A stretch of 64,000 bases of DNA from contig KN832874.1 in NCBI GenBank assembly GCA_000827325.1, forward strand, positions 2,216,721-2,280,720, in the 5' to 3' direction. The DNA is from Oidiodendron maius Zn (taxonomy: Eukaryota; Ascomycota; Leotiomycetes; Myxotrichaceae). The translations under genes and the position numbers were made by a program. Position 1 is the first letter of the stretch. Each line of letters starts with the position of its first letter. The notes beneath the pieces were generated by a model. That model had not been told where the DNA came from. It did not search any database and saw only the letters and a list, made by a program, of their open reading frames with translations. Shown here in pieces: positions 32,771-44,230 of this stretch.

Positions 32771-33946
32771 ATGAAGTCCCCATCATCTTTGCTTCTCTTT
32801 CTAGCTGCGTCTACCCTGGTAGTCAATGCCCAGACCTACAGCGTTGCCAGTACCATCCCGTGGAGCCCCAAGACTCCGGGTTCCGTTGACCAGAGCACCA
32901 TCTACAATGGGACCTACTACCTCTCTGATCGTACCAACGCAGGTGTTCACGTTGTCAACCTCACTACCAAGACCCAGACGGCTTTAGTCGGGGGCTTTGT
33001 GACCAACTTCGTAAACGGGAGCCTAAGCTCGTCCGTATCTGGTCCCAACGGCCTAATCGTCCTCCCGGACCGCAACGAGCTATATGTGGGCGATGGCGAC
33101 GGCACGGTCAAGGTAATAGACCTCTTTACCCACAACATTGTCGCAAACATAAGCACAGGGAGCAAGAAGCGTGCGGACGAGTTTGGATATGACATGGCCT
33201 CAGGCATAGTCGTAGTTACAAACCCAAATGAGGCAACGCCCTATGTTTCCATTATCAATGTCATCTCCCGGACCATAATAGGCAAGATCATGTTTCCAAA
33301 TGCTACGGAGCTCGAGCAACCCACGTTTAACAATGCCACCAAGGAGTTTTATGTCTCCGTACCATCTAACCCGACGAATCCGGGTGGAGAGATGGCCGTC
33401 TTGGATCTAGACACTAATACCATCTCCAAGGCGATACCCGTCCCCCAGTGCGTGCCAGCCGGGATCATCTTCGGTTCCGTAGACTCACTCTTCATCTCCT
33501 GTTCCGAGACTCAGATTGCCGAGTATGGCTTCGCCGCTAGCTATATCATGAATATCTCCACCGGGGCCATTACTTCCAACATCTCGGGCGTGGCGGGAGT
33601 CGACCAGGTAGCGTATGGCCCTTCGACGGGCTACTTCTACGCATCGGCGTACCAAGACTCGCCCGCTCCCATCCTCGCCGTAATCTCCTCCAACGGAACT
33701 CTGGTCCAGAAGATCCCGACCGACAACGTAACTGCTCACTCGGTCGCCGTGGACCCGTCAAGCGGCCTCATGGCCGTGCCGATTCAGGCCAAGGGAATCG
33801 TGCTGTATGATCTCGGCACTGGAGCGCCTGCGGCAACAAGCTCGGGGCCGTCGGCCACGCCCACCGTCAGCGCAGCCAGCCCCAAGGGCGTGAATAGGTT
33901 GGTCTTGGTAGGGTTCTTGGTTGCGGCTTGGGTTGCGTGTCTCTAA
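32771..33946 (+). CDS. Secreted, probably GPI-anchored beta-propeller protein (NHL/SMP-30-like)
   Basis: This intronless 391-residue protein starts at ATG 32771, just after AAA. The start MKSPSSLLLFLAASTLVVNA is a signal peptide. The body is made of repeated blades with the pattern G-hydrophobic-D-hydrophobic (VSGPNGLIVLPDRNELYVGD, VKVIDLFTHNIV, MASGIVVVTN, MAVLDLDTNTI, VAYGPSTGYFYAS, VAVDPSSGLMAVP). It has many N-glycosylation sequons. The C-terminus is Ser/Thr/Pro-rich and then ends in a hydrophobic tail (LVLVGFLVAAWVACL), a GPI-attachment signal. Such proteins sit at the plasma membrane or wall; enzymatic function (lactonase-like or ligand-binding) is not established. The upstream in-frame Met at 32702 would bury the signal peptide, so I reject it. 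Confidence 0.85.
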   Translation: MKSPSSLLLFLAASTLVVNAQTYSVASTIPWSPKTPGSVDQSTIYNGTYYLSDRTNAGVHVVNLTTKTQTALVGGFVTNFVNGSLSSSVSGPNGLIVLPDRNELYVGDGDGTVKVIDLFTHNIVANISTGSKKRADEFGYDMASGIVVVTNPNEATPYVSIINVISRTIIGKIMFPNATELEQPTFNNATKEFYVSVPSNPTNPGGEMAVLDLDTNTISKAIPVPQCVPAGIIFGSVDSLFISCSETQIAEYGFAASYIMNISTGAITSNISGVAGVDQVAYGPSTGYFYASAYQDSPAPILAVISSNGTLVQKIPTDNVTAHSVAVDPSSGLMAVPIQAKGIVLYDLGTGAPAATSSGPSATPTVSAASPKGVNRLVLVGFLVAAWVACL

Positions 33947-36637
33947 GGAAAATAAATGCTGAGGCGTAGCGCTTTGTTTCATGCGATGGAAATTACATGT
34001 TACCGATAAACTTACTTGTTTCGCCAGGGTCAAAATCGAACGAGTAGAGTGAAGCATAAGATACTCTCTTGGTGTGGATAGGTGAACAAGACAGCCAGAA
34101 GCTTTGAGCTCCCTGCAGCTCCGATCCTTTCTCCCAGATCTATAGCCTGGTTCCAAGATGTTTGATTCGTGTCGGGCCTTTCTTGAGGATGATCTTCATT
34201 TGCTCGTAAAGAGCCTAGTGTAATGTGTTTTCCGTAACGCCCAAGAAACTTGCGCCTAATCCGCAATAAAGTCCTTTGATCCCTTCCCGTCGAACAACCT
34301 GCACCATGCAATCGAATGCATCTTTATACCTGCGGCCTGTTTATAACCTTTAGTTAATATAGTATTAACTTATTACTAGAAGCTTTATATAAATCTTGAA
34401 CTATATCTCTAGAAATATCTAGCTATATCTTAGAGGATTTAGAAAGCTAATAAGTATAGTTTAATTGCTTCCTCTTTAAAGGTTATTTAAAGTTAATGCT
34501 TAACTTCTATTCTTTAAAGCATTAAACTTTTAAGTTCAGGATTATTTATTAAATAATTAACGATTTCCTAGCTAAGATATTATACTATAGGTAATACCTT
34601 TATATATAAATCCTATATAAGTATTAAGAACTATAATTAATAATTAGCTTAATTAAGTAAGTAGTAAAATAGCCTTCTACTTACCTTTAACTAAGGCTAG
34701 ATATCCTTTAAAGAGTCCGAAGATATAGTAGAGACAAATTGTCTTAATAGACATATAGGGCCTTTAACTACCTTGCTAGAGTTAACAGTCTTGTCTTGCT
34801 AAGAGTGACTTGATATGTCTGGCTGGACGTCTATTGTGTGAGCGATGTCTAACCAAAATTCAGCAGACGAGTCGTGCATGTCTATATTTCATGTTCTGCA
34901 CAAGTGAAGGTTGTGCTTGAACTGATAAGAATGGTTGAGGGATGGCCACTGGGGACCGCCTGACCTTATGTATTCAAGCTCCTTGGTCGGTGGGGTTGGA
35001 TGCCGCATCAATTTGCCTTTAGCTGCATCCTGGACGGGTGTTGTAGCCCAGCCTCTCAAGGCATCCCGGACATGATGCATTCCGTTGGGTGGACGCGACG
35101 GGGCTGTCCAATGCCCAAACCCCCCTGAAGACAATGCTCTGTTTGATGCAAGGATGCATGATGCTGGGCATCTGCTGCGCCTTGAAGGAGATTGTATGCT
35201 GTCATTCGTTCTTTCCTGTCATGATCAGAAGGCAGAAGTGTGGGTTCTGGTCCGTGATCATGCTGGTCGAATCAGCTGAGGCTACCAGACACCCCTGTCG
35301 TTGTCAGATAACCATAGATGGCGTTGGATATGCGGGGCTGAGAGACGTGGGTTCCGTTGGGGTGATGGCCGCGAGACCCTACGACAAAAAAGGTACTGAA
35401 TGCAAGGACCATTTCGATCCTCTAGGCGGCTGAAATGCACAGCGAAGACCTGTCTGTTCCGTTTCTCACTGCTGACCCCAAAACCACGCAGGTTTATAGC
35501 CTGGGGATTCCAATAATGTTTGTTTCTGGGTCTCCTAGAAGTCTCGTCTTGTGTGTGAACGAAGGACTAGAAAGAATAGTGTACCTTTCGATCGTCCAGC
35601 CTCTTCCCAATCGGCCAACTCTTGGATGAGCTTGGGTATCGTGCAAAAGCATGCGCCTGGGCTCGATTGCTACCATGCGCAGTCCTGATATAACCGCCCA
35701 GACCTCTCTCACAGCTCTTCGTCGCGACCACCAAACTCCTTTTCTTGGCCATCGCCGTCTCATGCAGGTGGTATCAGCTGAGATTCCGCCAACCTGTGGT
35801 CATTTGCCCGAGGTCTAAACCACTCCTAGTGACCACTTCCTGAATTGACAGGCGCCTTCCATTCCGTAATGTCCGCAAGTTGGCCCTGCGGAAACACAAA
35901 TTCGCCCCAAAGTTTGCCGTCCCTGCTTAGGATTCGTGCTCACACCACCCACCAGCTTCATACACGTTGGCATTCTACCAATGATGGGAGAGAAGGTTGA
36001 CAGCCACCATGCCCTCTCTTACCAACAGAGTTATCAGATTCAAACCCAGGCACTTGACAAGTATTGGTCCTCCTAGTGCTGTAAAGGCCACGCCCGTATC
36101 TCTTGGGTATCCCTCCCCTCTCCTTTCAGAAAGCATGCCTGAGCCACCGGAACCCACCATAATATGCTGTCACCCTTGCGTACGCATACTAGTGTGCCAT
36201 CAGCATTCGTGGCAGTAGGCGCTCGCAATCTATTCAGCTGAGCTTCCCAGCATGCCCTGTTGGTATGCTTCTCGATCTGCTGAACTTTTATCGTGCCCAT
36301 CGTCCGTCGATCGCGTCGAGATAATCATAGTCGCGACCTGATTATAGAGATTAGTCGTGACCTCAGAATATCGTCGATCATGAGCTCCGAAATATCCTTT
36401 TTTCCAGCTTGGCAAGAGGTTTTGTGACGATGATGAACAAGCGTCACGGGATATTTGATCGGCGTGTGACCAAGGCATCAGTTCGCTTCGCTCCAGGGTA
36501 CCCTACGGAGGTACATTCGACCTTTCAAACCTTCACCTCCCTCTGTCCCCACTCAGTCACTCTGGCTCCGGCTCCTCACCTGCCCGCGTCTGTATACCGA
36601 CAGTGCCCTCCTCTCTCTCCAATCAACCAGCCGCTCT
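33947..36637. other. Long gene-poor stretch with an AT-rich block
   Basis: At 34340-34780 the DNA is strongly AT- and TpA-rich (TTAATATAGTATTAACTTATTACTAG) and looks like mutated repeat DNA. The remaining 34.8-36.6 kb has many short opposed open frames but no recognisable domain, tRNA or repeat. The 3' flank of the MerB gene lies at its right end. Confidence 0.45.
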
Positions 36638-37489
36638 TCAATTGGCCGCAAGGAGCCTTGACCATATCTCCACGGCGACAGGTCTGAGATTTCCAACTGA
36701 TACGCAAGAGCCAGTAACCCCACTTGCCTCACGCCATGCTTCGGCTGATTGTGTAGAAGTGAAGAAATTAACGTTAGGACACCAGTCTTCACAAATGGCA
36801 TTATGGCTTTGTACGTCACATAGAAAGACAAAGTGCTTATCGTCCTCAGAAATGCCATCAACGAATTCCAAGAGAATATTTTCGCCGCTATAGGGATCCT
36901 TGGAGTGGGATGCTCCGGACGCCCGTAAGAATCCAAAGATCCCAATCACATCAAGTGCGCACCAGGCCCAGAGTTTTGAGCCGTCGATGGATAACCCGTG
37001 CATCGTCGGACGCAAGCTCAATCCAAGAGCGCCCACAATACAGCCATCGGGATCCAGTTGAATGTGACCACACCTCTGCAAATCCTCGATACTGCTCGTG
37101 ATCCCGGCATCCACCCCTGCGGCGAGATGATCTACGGGAACCGGCCTGGCTGTTTGCAAAAGAATGCGGAAAGCGGATGCTTGAAGCTGTCTGGTGAGCA
37201 AGGACCCACAGTTGAGCACCGACAGACCTCGAAGAGCAGCTAGAATCTGCTCTTCGGTGGGCAGGTCAAATCGACACGACACTTGGTTGCTTAGCTCTGA
37301 CGAGCGTCCCGTAACATCGAACCCGTCAATGAGGATGGTTGGAGAGCCATAGTCGCCAACGGTATCCTCGACGATATAATTAATATGGGTTTTGGCGAGA
37401 CTATTCTTCAGTACGCTGCGTGCCGATTCAACTAGCGGACAATCAGGGATCGAGAGGAGCCGGATTCGAAGGGGCTTGCTTTGAGCCAT
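36638..37489 (-). CDS. merB: Organomercurial (alkylmercury) lyase with thioredoxin-like N-terminal domain
   Basis: This intronless 283-residue protein has a C-terminal half (about 105-283) that is unmistakably MerB. LWAWCALDVIG corresponds to the catalytic Cys96/Asp99 segment of E. coli R831 MerB (here C177 and D180). WCPNVNFFTSTQSAEAW corresponds to the Cys159 segment (here C237). All three catalytic residues are present. Residues 1-88 form a thioredoxin-like domain (IPDCPLVESARSVL, GSPTILIDGFDVTG, SCRFDLPTEEQILAAL) of the kind fused to MerB in actinobacteria; it has one Cys and no CxxC. The enzyme splits the carbon-mercury bond, releasing Hg(II) and a hydrocarbon, in the cytosol. No mercuric reductase is seen in this window. 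The absence of introns and bacterial architecture point to horizontal acquisition. Confidence 0.93.
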   Translation of the reverse strand: MAQSKPLRIRLLSIPDCPLVESARSVLKNSLAKTHINYIVEDTVGDYGSPTILIDGFDVTGRSSELSNQVSCRFDLPTEEQILAALRGLSVLNCGSLLTRQLQASAFRILLQTARPVPVDHLAAGVDAGITSSIEDLQRCGHIQLDPDGCIVGALGLSLRPTMHGLSIDGSKLWAWCALDVIGIFGFLRASGASHSKDPYSGENILLEFVDGISEDDKHFVFLCDVQSHNAICEDWCPNVNFFTSTQSAEAWREASGVTGSCVSVGNLRPVAVEIWSRLLAAN

Positions 37490-37833
37490 CGTTAATCTAG
37501 ATGAATGAGGTTTGACGGGCTGATTGTCTTAGGTGGCCTTGCACGTGATCGCTGCCTTAATTTCACCTAGCAGTTCCCAGCCCGGCTTTATTTTCCCGAT
37601 CGTAGCTACAGGTCCCATTGTCCCGTTCCCTCACTTACCCACTTCCCATCTATTATTCCCTCCATTATCACCATGGTCTCCCCCAACGGCCCATAGTAGG
37701 GAATCAATATGTGTCGCGGCCTAGCACACTCCCGCTGTCGAGCAGGCGGTGTCTCGCCTTCATCTCGACGACTCCTGTATTGCTTGCGTTACATCTAATC
37801 GAACTCCCTCACTGTTGTCATGGAGCCGGCGAC

Positions 37834-38335
37834 ATGAGCGATGACCTCGCGATCACTGCCAGCATTCAATCGGGGAACGTACCTCCTTCCATCAGTGCCA
37901 ATATCTGGCGGAGAGTCGCGACCGTCCAGCCAGGATAGCCATCATCTTTGTCGGAGCGCTCACAATCGTCACAGTCTTGCTGCGGGTTTATCTCACGATG
38001 GAGCGTGAGCCGTCTGGGCGTCGATGATGCATTTGCGGGCTTCTCTATGGTACGCAGCCCGAACTCCCCTGCATACTTAGGATACGGCTAATGTGGACCT
38101 AGCTCCTTCAAGTCGCCTTCATTGCTCTCGCCGGATTCCTCATCGACCTTGGAACGGGAAGACATCTCCAGTACATCGAATATGTGCTCACGCCAAGCCA
38201 AACCGAGAAGAGCGAAGTGTTGAACTTCTCCGCACACCTCATCTATACGACCGCTTTGTTCGTCTGCCGACTGTCCGGCCTCGCCTTTTATCGTCGGCTG
38301 TGCGAGCTCCATGAGACTCTCGAACTAGACGATAT
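37834..38335 (+). pseudogene. SAT4/rhodopsin-domain integral membrane protein, relic
   Basis: The frame begins MSDDLAITASIQSGNVPPSI and continues after a one-base shift with ARIAIIFVGALTIVTVLLRV. After further shifts it reads LGVDDAFAGFSM and LQVAFIALAGFLIDLGTGRH, then LTPSQTEKSEVLNFSAHLIY and LFVCRLSGLAFYRRLCEL. This is the fungal rhodopsin/SAT4 domain through its third or fourth helix. Several frameshifts and stops break it, and the rest of the domain is replaced at about 38336 by pogo-transposase sequence. Confidence 0.6.
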
Positions 38336-38402
38336 CCCTACCTCCCGACGACTTAACAACGCACACGCCGAGTGGTTAGACACGGGGAATAGAGAGGGGT
38401 GC

Positions 38403-38625
38403 GCTAATTGGCTAGGGAGCCTGGGATTGGGAAGTCAAGCCTGCAAGACAGGATTAAAGGGGCAAAACCGAAGGCAGTTGAGGCTCTGGCACGGCAAAAG
38501 CTTACAGTTTTGGAAGAGCTTGCCTTGAAGGATTGGTGTAACAATTGGAAGCTTGGGGGTTTCCTGCGAGGATCGAGGCATTACGTCGAATGGCTACAGA
38601 TATGCTTGCATCAGTAGATTGATTC
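38403..38625 (+). pseudogene. Pogo/Fot1-type transposase, N-terminal HTH fragment
   Basis: SSLQDRIKGAKPKAVEALAR, then QKLTVLEELALKDWCNNWKL and, in the next frame, RIEALRRMATDMLAS, match the CENP-B/psq-like DNA-binding domain of fungal pogo (Fot1) transposases. The DDE catalytic domain is absent here. I could not define the terminal inverted repeats. Confidence 0.65.
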
Positions 38626-40872
38626 CTACACAGCCAAAGGTGGAAGTTCCATTTGGTTTCTACTCGGCTGGCATCCTCAAAGACGTCATGTGACCATGTC
38701 CATGTGACTAATTCTAAGCCTATCACACCTGACTTGGCATTGTCCACAGCAATGCCATTCACGTCTTGCCCAATCCAACAAGCACCAACAGCGCGATGTT
38801 CATTACTGCAATGATCAGCCATATTAGCACTGCAGAAATAGCGGTAATCCAATGATTTCTCATCTTCACACTGCTACCATCCAATGTGCCGACGGTTTAT
38901 GTATTTGTCGCGGCAAGTGATGTAAATCAACGGCGCAGACAAAAACGGCAGGATGACACTCAATGCAGTCTAAGTGCCATTAAGCGCGGTACTCAAGCCA
39001 TCCCGACCCACTGCAGCAGCAATGATGATGTCGGCAATGTTCAGGGGTGTTTGAGCAACCAGCAATGGAATAGGGAGTCCGGAGGTTGTAGGATGAGGTG
39101 TAGACTGAGTGGCTATCTCAGATAATTGGACGAGAGGAGGAAAGGCTGGGAGCTTCTCAATAACGCAGAAATGCCGAAATTTGTGCGCATTTTTGGAGCT
39201 GCAGAGGAAACCACGCAGACCGCTTACCAAATAGTCTCACCCACTTGGTGAGCTCGACGGCCGTGGTGCAGTCCCATGCATGCTCCAGGAAGACAGGTCA
39301 GGTAGGCGATGTTTTTGGCAGATACGTTTTTGGCAGATAGGATTCTGGCAGGTACGATTTCGGCAGGCACGTTTTCGGCAGTTACGCCATCGCGTCAAGG
39401 TCCAGTGACAAATTCGCCGGGGTCTGCTCAGTTGGCGCACTCACAAGCATTTTCATATGCTCTGGCGGGTGCTCGGGGTTTCAGGGCTCAGAACTCACTA
39501 TCTTAAGTCATCAAGTGACGTGGCATCACTGCCTCAAATCAGGTACGGGTGTGGTTGTAAAATGAGCTTTCACCAGGCGCTAAGTAAAGCCGAGCCCAAT
39601 TTTGTGGAGTTTCACGATTACCGGTTTCCACCCGTGAAATTTTATACGCCTTAGCCGTATAATATATAAAGTTCTCTTTATGCTACAATTAAATAATTGT
39701 TATATATCCTGCTAAAATTTTGGGTTGTACAAAGGTTATTGAGGAAGAAAATAGAAATATTTAGATCCGTAAGAGTTTCGGTATGCAGCGCTTATTGCTC
39801 AATTAATTAGCTAATTAACAAGATCTAAAGGAGAGAACGTACAGTAAAGGCAGGGAGCACACTACGTTAGGTACGAAGCTGAATAGCCATAAATGTGTCC
39901 TCACTTTGTTCGTAGGGATTTTTATGACTTTCGCTTCGCAGGGATGGGGGTTAGCCCGCAGAACCGCTTCGGGTAAGACGAAAACGAGCGACCTGATTTT
40001 GGACCACAGAAACCCCTATCCAGTCCACGTTGAGTTTAACTTTTTTGTTGCACATCGTGGTCGCGTCACTAAATTAGCCACCCCCGGCCATCGCGTCGTT
40101 CGCGCTGATGCACACGATTAGTCTGCATGCGGTAAAGGACCACACCGAGTCAAATTTTACAGTGCTTTGGTTCCGGCTCCTCATTAGCCTGCATCCGGAT
40201 ACCGACTGTGTCCTCCTGCGGCAGAGGTCTCTGCACGCTCGTATCTCTTTGGCGCCTCCTCGGTCAGCGTCCGTACGTGGACACATCGTCATGAGTCCTG
40301 GCTCTATCAGCTTACCGGTACTGATTGTTAAGTTATGATTCCCGAGTTTGGAACCCCGGCACTGGGTAGATGGCCTACTACTTGCTGCATTTTCTTTGCG
40401 CTCCAAAGATAATTAGAAGAGAAATAGGTTTACTCCACACCCCTTCCAGACTTGCAACTAGTAAAAATCACCTAAAGCTGTCCTTCCAATTGTATTAGTT
40501 GGTCTAAAGAACTAAGACAAGTCCTTCTGCAGTAAATCCCGTAGATACACAGAAGTTGTTATATCTCGCGTTTTCGAAACTTTTCGGACTCATTTCTGGC
40601 TTTACGAAAATCGTCGGAACTTTTGCAGTTCATGATCACTGCAGGCGAATTTTAATGGCTGGACCTTGAAGCCCTTAGGCGTGCGGCCAATATTAATGCC
40701 ATACTGTATTTAAGGATGGCCTTGGCCATTGGGCTTTATATCGGGGTGGTGTTGCGTGTTGAAAATTGGGGTGATGGTTCGTACAGTGGTGGGCAGCGCT
40801 GCACTACAGGGTGGTGAATTCCTTACGGGCACAGCTGCCGTTGCGCTTCTATTCTTGCCTCGACTCAGGCGG
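38626..40872. other. Gene-poor stretch; one short tandem repeat
   Basis: Besides the 15-bp repeat at 39311-39386 I find no credible gene. A minus-strand frame at 38502-38852 and others up to 110 codons have no recognisable motifs. The right end is the 3' flank of the fusion transporter gene. Confidence 0.4.
39311..39386. repeat. 15-bp tandem repeat, five units
   Basis: Five units related to TTTTTGGCAGATACG follow one another without gaps. The unit is five codons long; the plus strand reads FLADT, FLADR, ILAGT, ISAGT, FSAVT, resembling a pentapeptide-repeat pattern. No start, domain or length supports a gene, so it may be a relic of a pentapeptide-repeat gene or a simple minisatellite. Confidence 0.7.
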
Positions 40873-43422
40873 CTAATGGTCCAGATATTCATTCGTTACA
40901 GGATCCACTTGCTTTCGTGCCGCAGGAACCAGATTAAGATAGACCGGAAATATAGCACCTAATGAGAAGAGCGCCACGACCACCGAAAAGGCATACCTGC
41001 TTCCATGATGCTCGGAAACAATCGCTTGGATGATGGAAAATGACCCACCGGCCATTGCCATTGTCATTATTGAGGCGGCAGTCTTTATGTGCTCGCCTAT
41101 ACCTCGAAGGGAGATCGTAAACGTAATAGAGAAGACCCCGCCGTTAAATAAGAAGAGTAAGAGACCCATAGTGATCCCTGTATAGCCAGTGGTCGTTAAG
41201 GTAAGGATGGAGAACAAAATCATGCCTAAATATAATCCAAAAAGGACATATCGAGGTTTGAAGAATATCTGGGCAGATGCGGCGAGGAAGCTGCCAATGG
41301 CGAAAAGAGCGTGTCCTATATCGAGGAAGACAAAGGCTTGAGGATCAGGACTAATAGTAGAAAGCATATGAATTAGTAAAATAGTTAATAGGAAACGCAT
41401 TGATTTATCTTCCGGATGGACTTACGTAGCCTCGTTATATGCAACCAGAGAACGAAACTGGGTTTGAAGGCCTTCTTGGCCACCAATATTGCAAAACTGA
41501 GATAGGACACCAAGTATCAGGGTAACCCACACCACACGGATACCATAAATAGTGTTACAATAGCCTTCTTGACGGTGGTTTGCAAACTCATTATTATTGA
41601 CCTCCGGGAGGGGCAAGAAGTTGTAGGCGACTGCTACAAGAATTGCAACAATCGTCATTACTAGGTAAGTCCATTGGGCCCTTATTAGACCAGGAGCGTC
41701 ATTGACATATTTGTTTACGACTTGCTGAGCAACAATTGGGGAGATAACTCCACCAATAGCCTGGACACCCTTAGCGATATTAAGTCGTACTTCAGAATAA
41801 TTTGGCGGCCCACACAGCGTAATGAACAGGTCCAAGGACGTCTCCGCCACGGATAGGCCCAGCCCGACAATGAAATTAGCGACCAGAAACGCCGGTAAGG
41901 AGACCAGAATAGACGCCGGCCAGAACACTAGTGTCCCACATGAATAGATAGAGAGTCCAGTGACGAGCGTTGCCTTAAAACCCCATCGCTTCAAAACTGG
42001 CCTTGCCACCAAGATAGGCCCAAACGCATAAGCACCAAAATATGACGCGTGGAGTCCTGAGCATACTATTTGCGTTAAGCCAGCGGTCCGCCGAAATTGC
42101 TCATTGAGGACATTGATAAAGCCATAAGCAAAGCCCGAGAGGAAGAAGACAACACACATAACTATCACCGGAGCTAAGCATTCTTTGCCGCTCATCTGTA
42201 GCATGCTTTTTGGATGTATGAGTGCAACGAAGTCAAAGAGAGGTGCTTGACTAGTAGTCCTTCTAGGCCCGCGTTGAGGAGCGCCCGAATGTTGGTCTTC
42301 TGATATTGCGGACGATAGTGTTACATCTGTTTCCGGTGTAAATAAGCCCCGGGTATCACGATTGATGTCTCGAGTCTCTATATCCGCCTGGGCAGTAGTA
42401 CAAGCGGGCGACGCGAATTGCGGCGGACAGGTGGAGCCACTAGTAGTCGGGTCTTTATTTCTCAATCCACTTGTCACTTTTGGCAGGACTAGAGATGGGA
42501 GTACTTTGGCCACAAGCGGTTTTATGAATGGAACGCAGCCGACCATAATACCCAAATTAAGCTCAACCGCAGACCATAGAAAGACGTAGGCATCGTAATC
42601 TATAGTCTATTAATAGTAAAAACAAACAATGGATTTGGAAGCATACATGACAGATCATGGACGCCAGGAGGATTAAGTTGGGTGACCCTAGCGATGGCCA
42701 CGTGTAATATACTCACTGTACGGATGACACTAATAATAGTAACAAAGAGACCTGTCCCAAAGGTGATGAGTAAAATAATTTTCTGCCGTACAGGAAGTCG
42801 CACGCGCCATAGGGACGGTAGTGGCAGGAAGAAGATTGCAAAGTCAGTGATGATATTAACCGGAGTGGTCGAGATAAAGAAGGCGACAATATCAATGCAG
42901 TTCGCGCCTGGTGGAGCGGAAACTCGGAAGGCAGCAGAGATAGGAACGCATTGGGCGATGCTAACTACAGTCAAGACTAGTCCGACTATATTGACAAATC
43001 CGAGCGTGAGGCAGGTTCCTATCCTAAATAGGTATTGACCTGAACTTAGAGTGAGGTAAAAGACAAGGATAGACGATTTTATGGCCGTTAATGCGGGAAA
43101 CTCGAATTCAATCAGATATCTAAGAGTTAAAGATTGCAGGGTGATGTACATAGAGCACGGTGAAAACATATTCAGTCTTAGCAAGAGGCACTTTCCACTC
43201 CGGAAGGACTCCTTCTCGTAGGCCAATTCCCTTGGTAGTGGCAAACATAATGACCGCTGAGAGACTGCACGTAAGCGCCCACCCGACGAGCATCAGGTAG
43301 TCAGATAGCGTGATTCTATGTGCCACCAAAAGCCGAGATATCAAGCGGAGAGCCACGAAGATAGTCGCGACCGCAAGGAAGACAATCGGAGTCACGAGAG
43401 TGGCCAGAACGAACTGGTCCAT
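40873..43422 (-). CDS. Fusion protein: SAT4/rhodopsin-like 7-TM domain + fucose-permease-like MFS transporter
   Basis: Four exons, complement of 40873-41350, 41426-42599, 42647-43100 and 43150-43422, give 792 residues in frame. Residues 1 to about 285 are the fungal rhodopsin/SAT4 (Pth11-related) domain: ITLSDYLMLVGWAL, KTEYVFTVLY|FPALTAIKSS, IVAFFISTTPVNIITDFAIF, LLITFGTGLFVTIISVIRTV and YYDAYVFLWSAVELNLGIM, seven helices in all. A Ser/Thr/Pro-rich linker (about 290-380) leads to an MFS domain of about twelve helices (VMCVVFFLSGFAYGFINVLN, LTQIVCSGLHASYFGAYAFG, PLPEVNNNEFAN, GGQEGLQTQFRSLVAYNEAT) of the fucose:H+ symporter type. Exon 3 crosses the junction without an intron or stop, so this is one gene. 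A sensor fused to a sugar transporter is an inference. Confidence 0.85.
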
Positions 43423-43754
43423 CTTGCCCAGTCAATGCATGGCATCCCAGGTGGCAAAATCAGTGTTGAAAAGGCCAATAAATGCATGAGAAGGCCTTTC
43501 TGAGGTGGTTCTATGGGGATTAAGAACACTTGGCGTATGCCTTTGAGCGGCGCGAACTCCTGAAACTGGGGAAAGAATTTCAAGGCGCTAAGCCCGTACT
43601 AGCCCGACACACTGACAGCGCGGTAAGATGTCAGCCCCTAAACTTATTTGCTTATTGGGAGGGACTCAGCTAAACCGCTGCCGCCTTTCTGCTTAAAAAT
43701 CATGGACTAAGCGCACCTGCGCCACAGAACTGTTTTCCGTGTGATGGCAGACGG

Positions 43755-44230
43755 ACTCAACTGGCCATTACGACACCCAGTACGAAGATAAAAAGGTCCC
43801 CGAAGGCAGAGGTATCGTCAAGAGCGACAAGAATGGTGTATTTTGGTTCAAAGCCGTCCCGTATCCTATCCCCATGACAGACCCGTTGGGAGACTGCTGC
43901 TCAAGCTGCATCGATACCCATATAGGCCGAGTCATATGCACTTCATGTTTGAGAAGGAAGGCAATGACAAGTTGATCAGGTAAGGGCTTGATTTCCTATT
44001 GTTACAGTGAGCAAGTGCTAATAAAGGCGCTTTTCAGAGCTTTATACCTTCGTGGCGATCCATTCGAATCATCCGATGCCGTCTTTGGAGTCAAGAAGTC
44101 ACTTTTAGTAGATCTTCATGAAGTCGATGATGAGATGACGCGGGCATATAGTGTGAAGGCCGGAACTAAACTTTTGAAGCATGATTTCGTGCTCGCGAGC
44201 GTCGAAGAGTCGAGAATATTGAGAGATTAG
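43755..44230 (+). pseudogene. Intradiol (hydroxyquinol/catechol) dioxygenase, 3' relic
   Basis: GHYDTQYEDKKVPEGRGIVK and NGVFWFKA, then after shifts RPSHMHFMFEKEGNDKLI, an intron, and LYLRGDPFESSDAVFGVKKS and VDLHEVDDE, are the C-terminal half of a hydroxyquinol 1,2-dioxygenase. The HMH iron-binding histidines are recognisable. The N-terminal half is missing and at least two frameshifts break the rest. In moulds this non-haem iron(III) enzyme opens hydroxyquinol in resorcinol and aromatic-acid catabolism. Confidence 0.8.
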
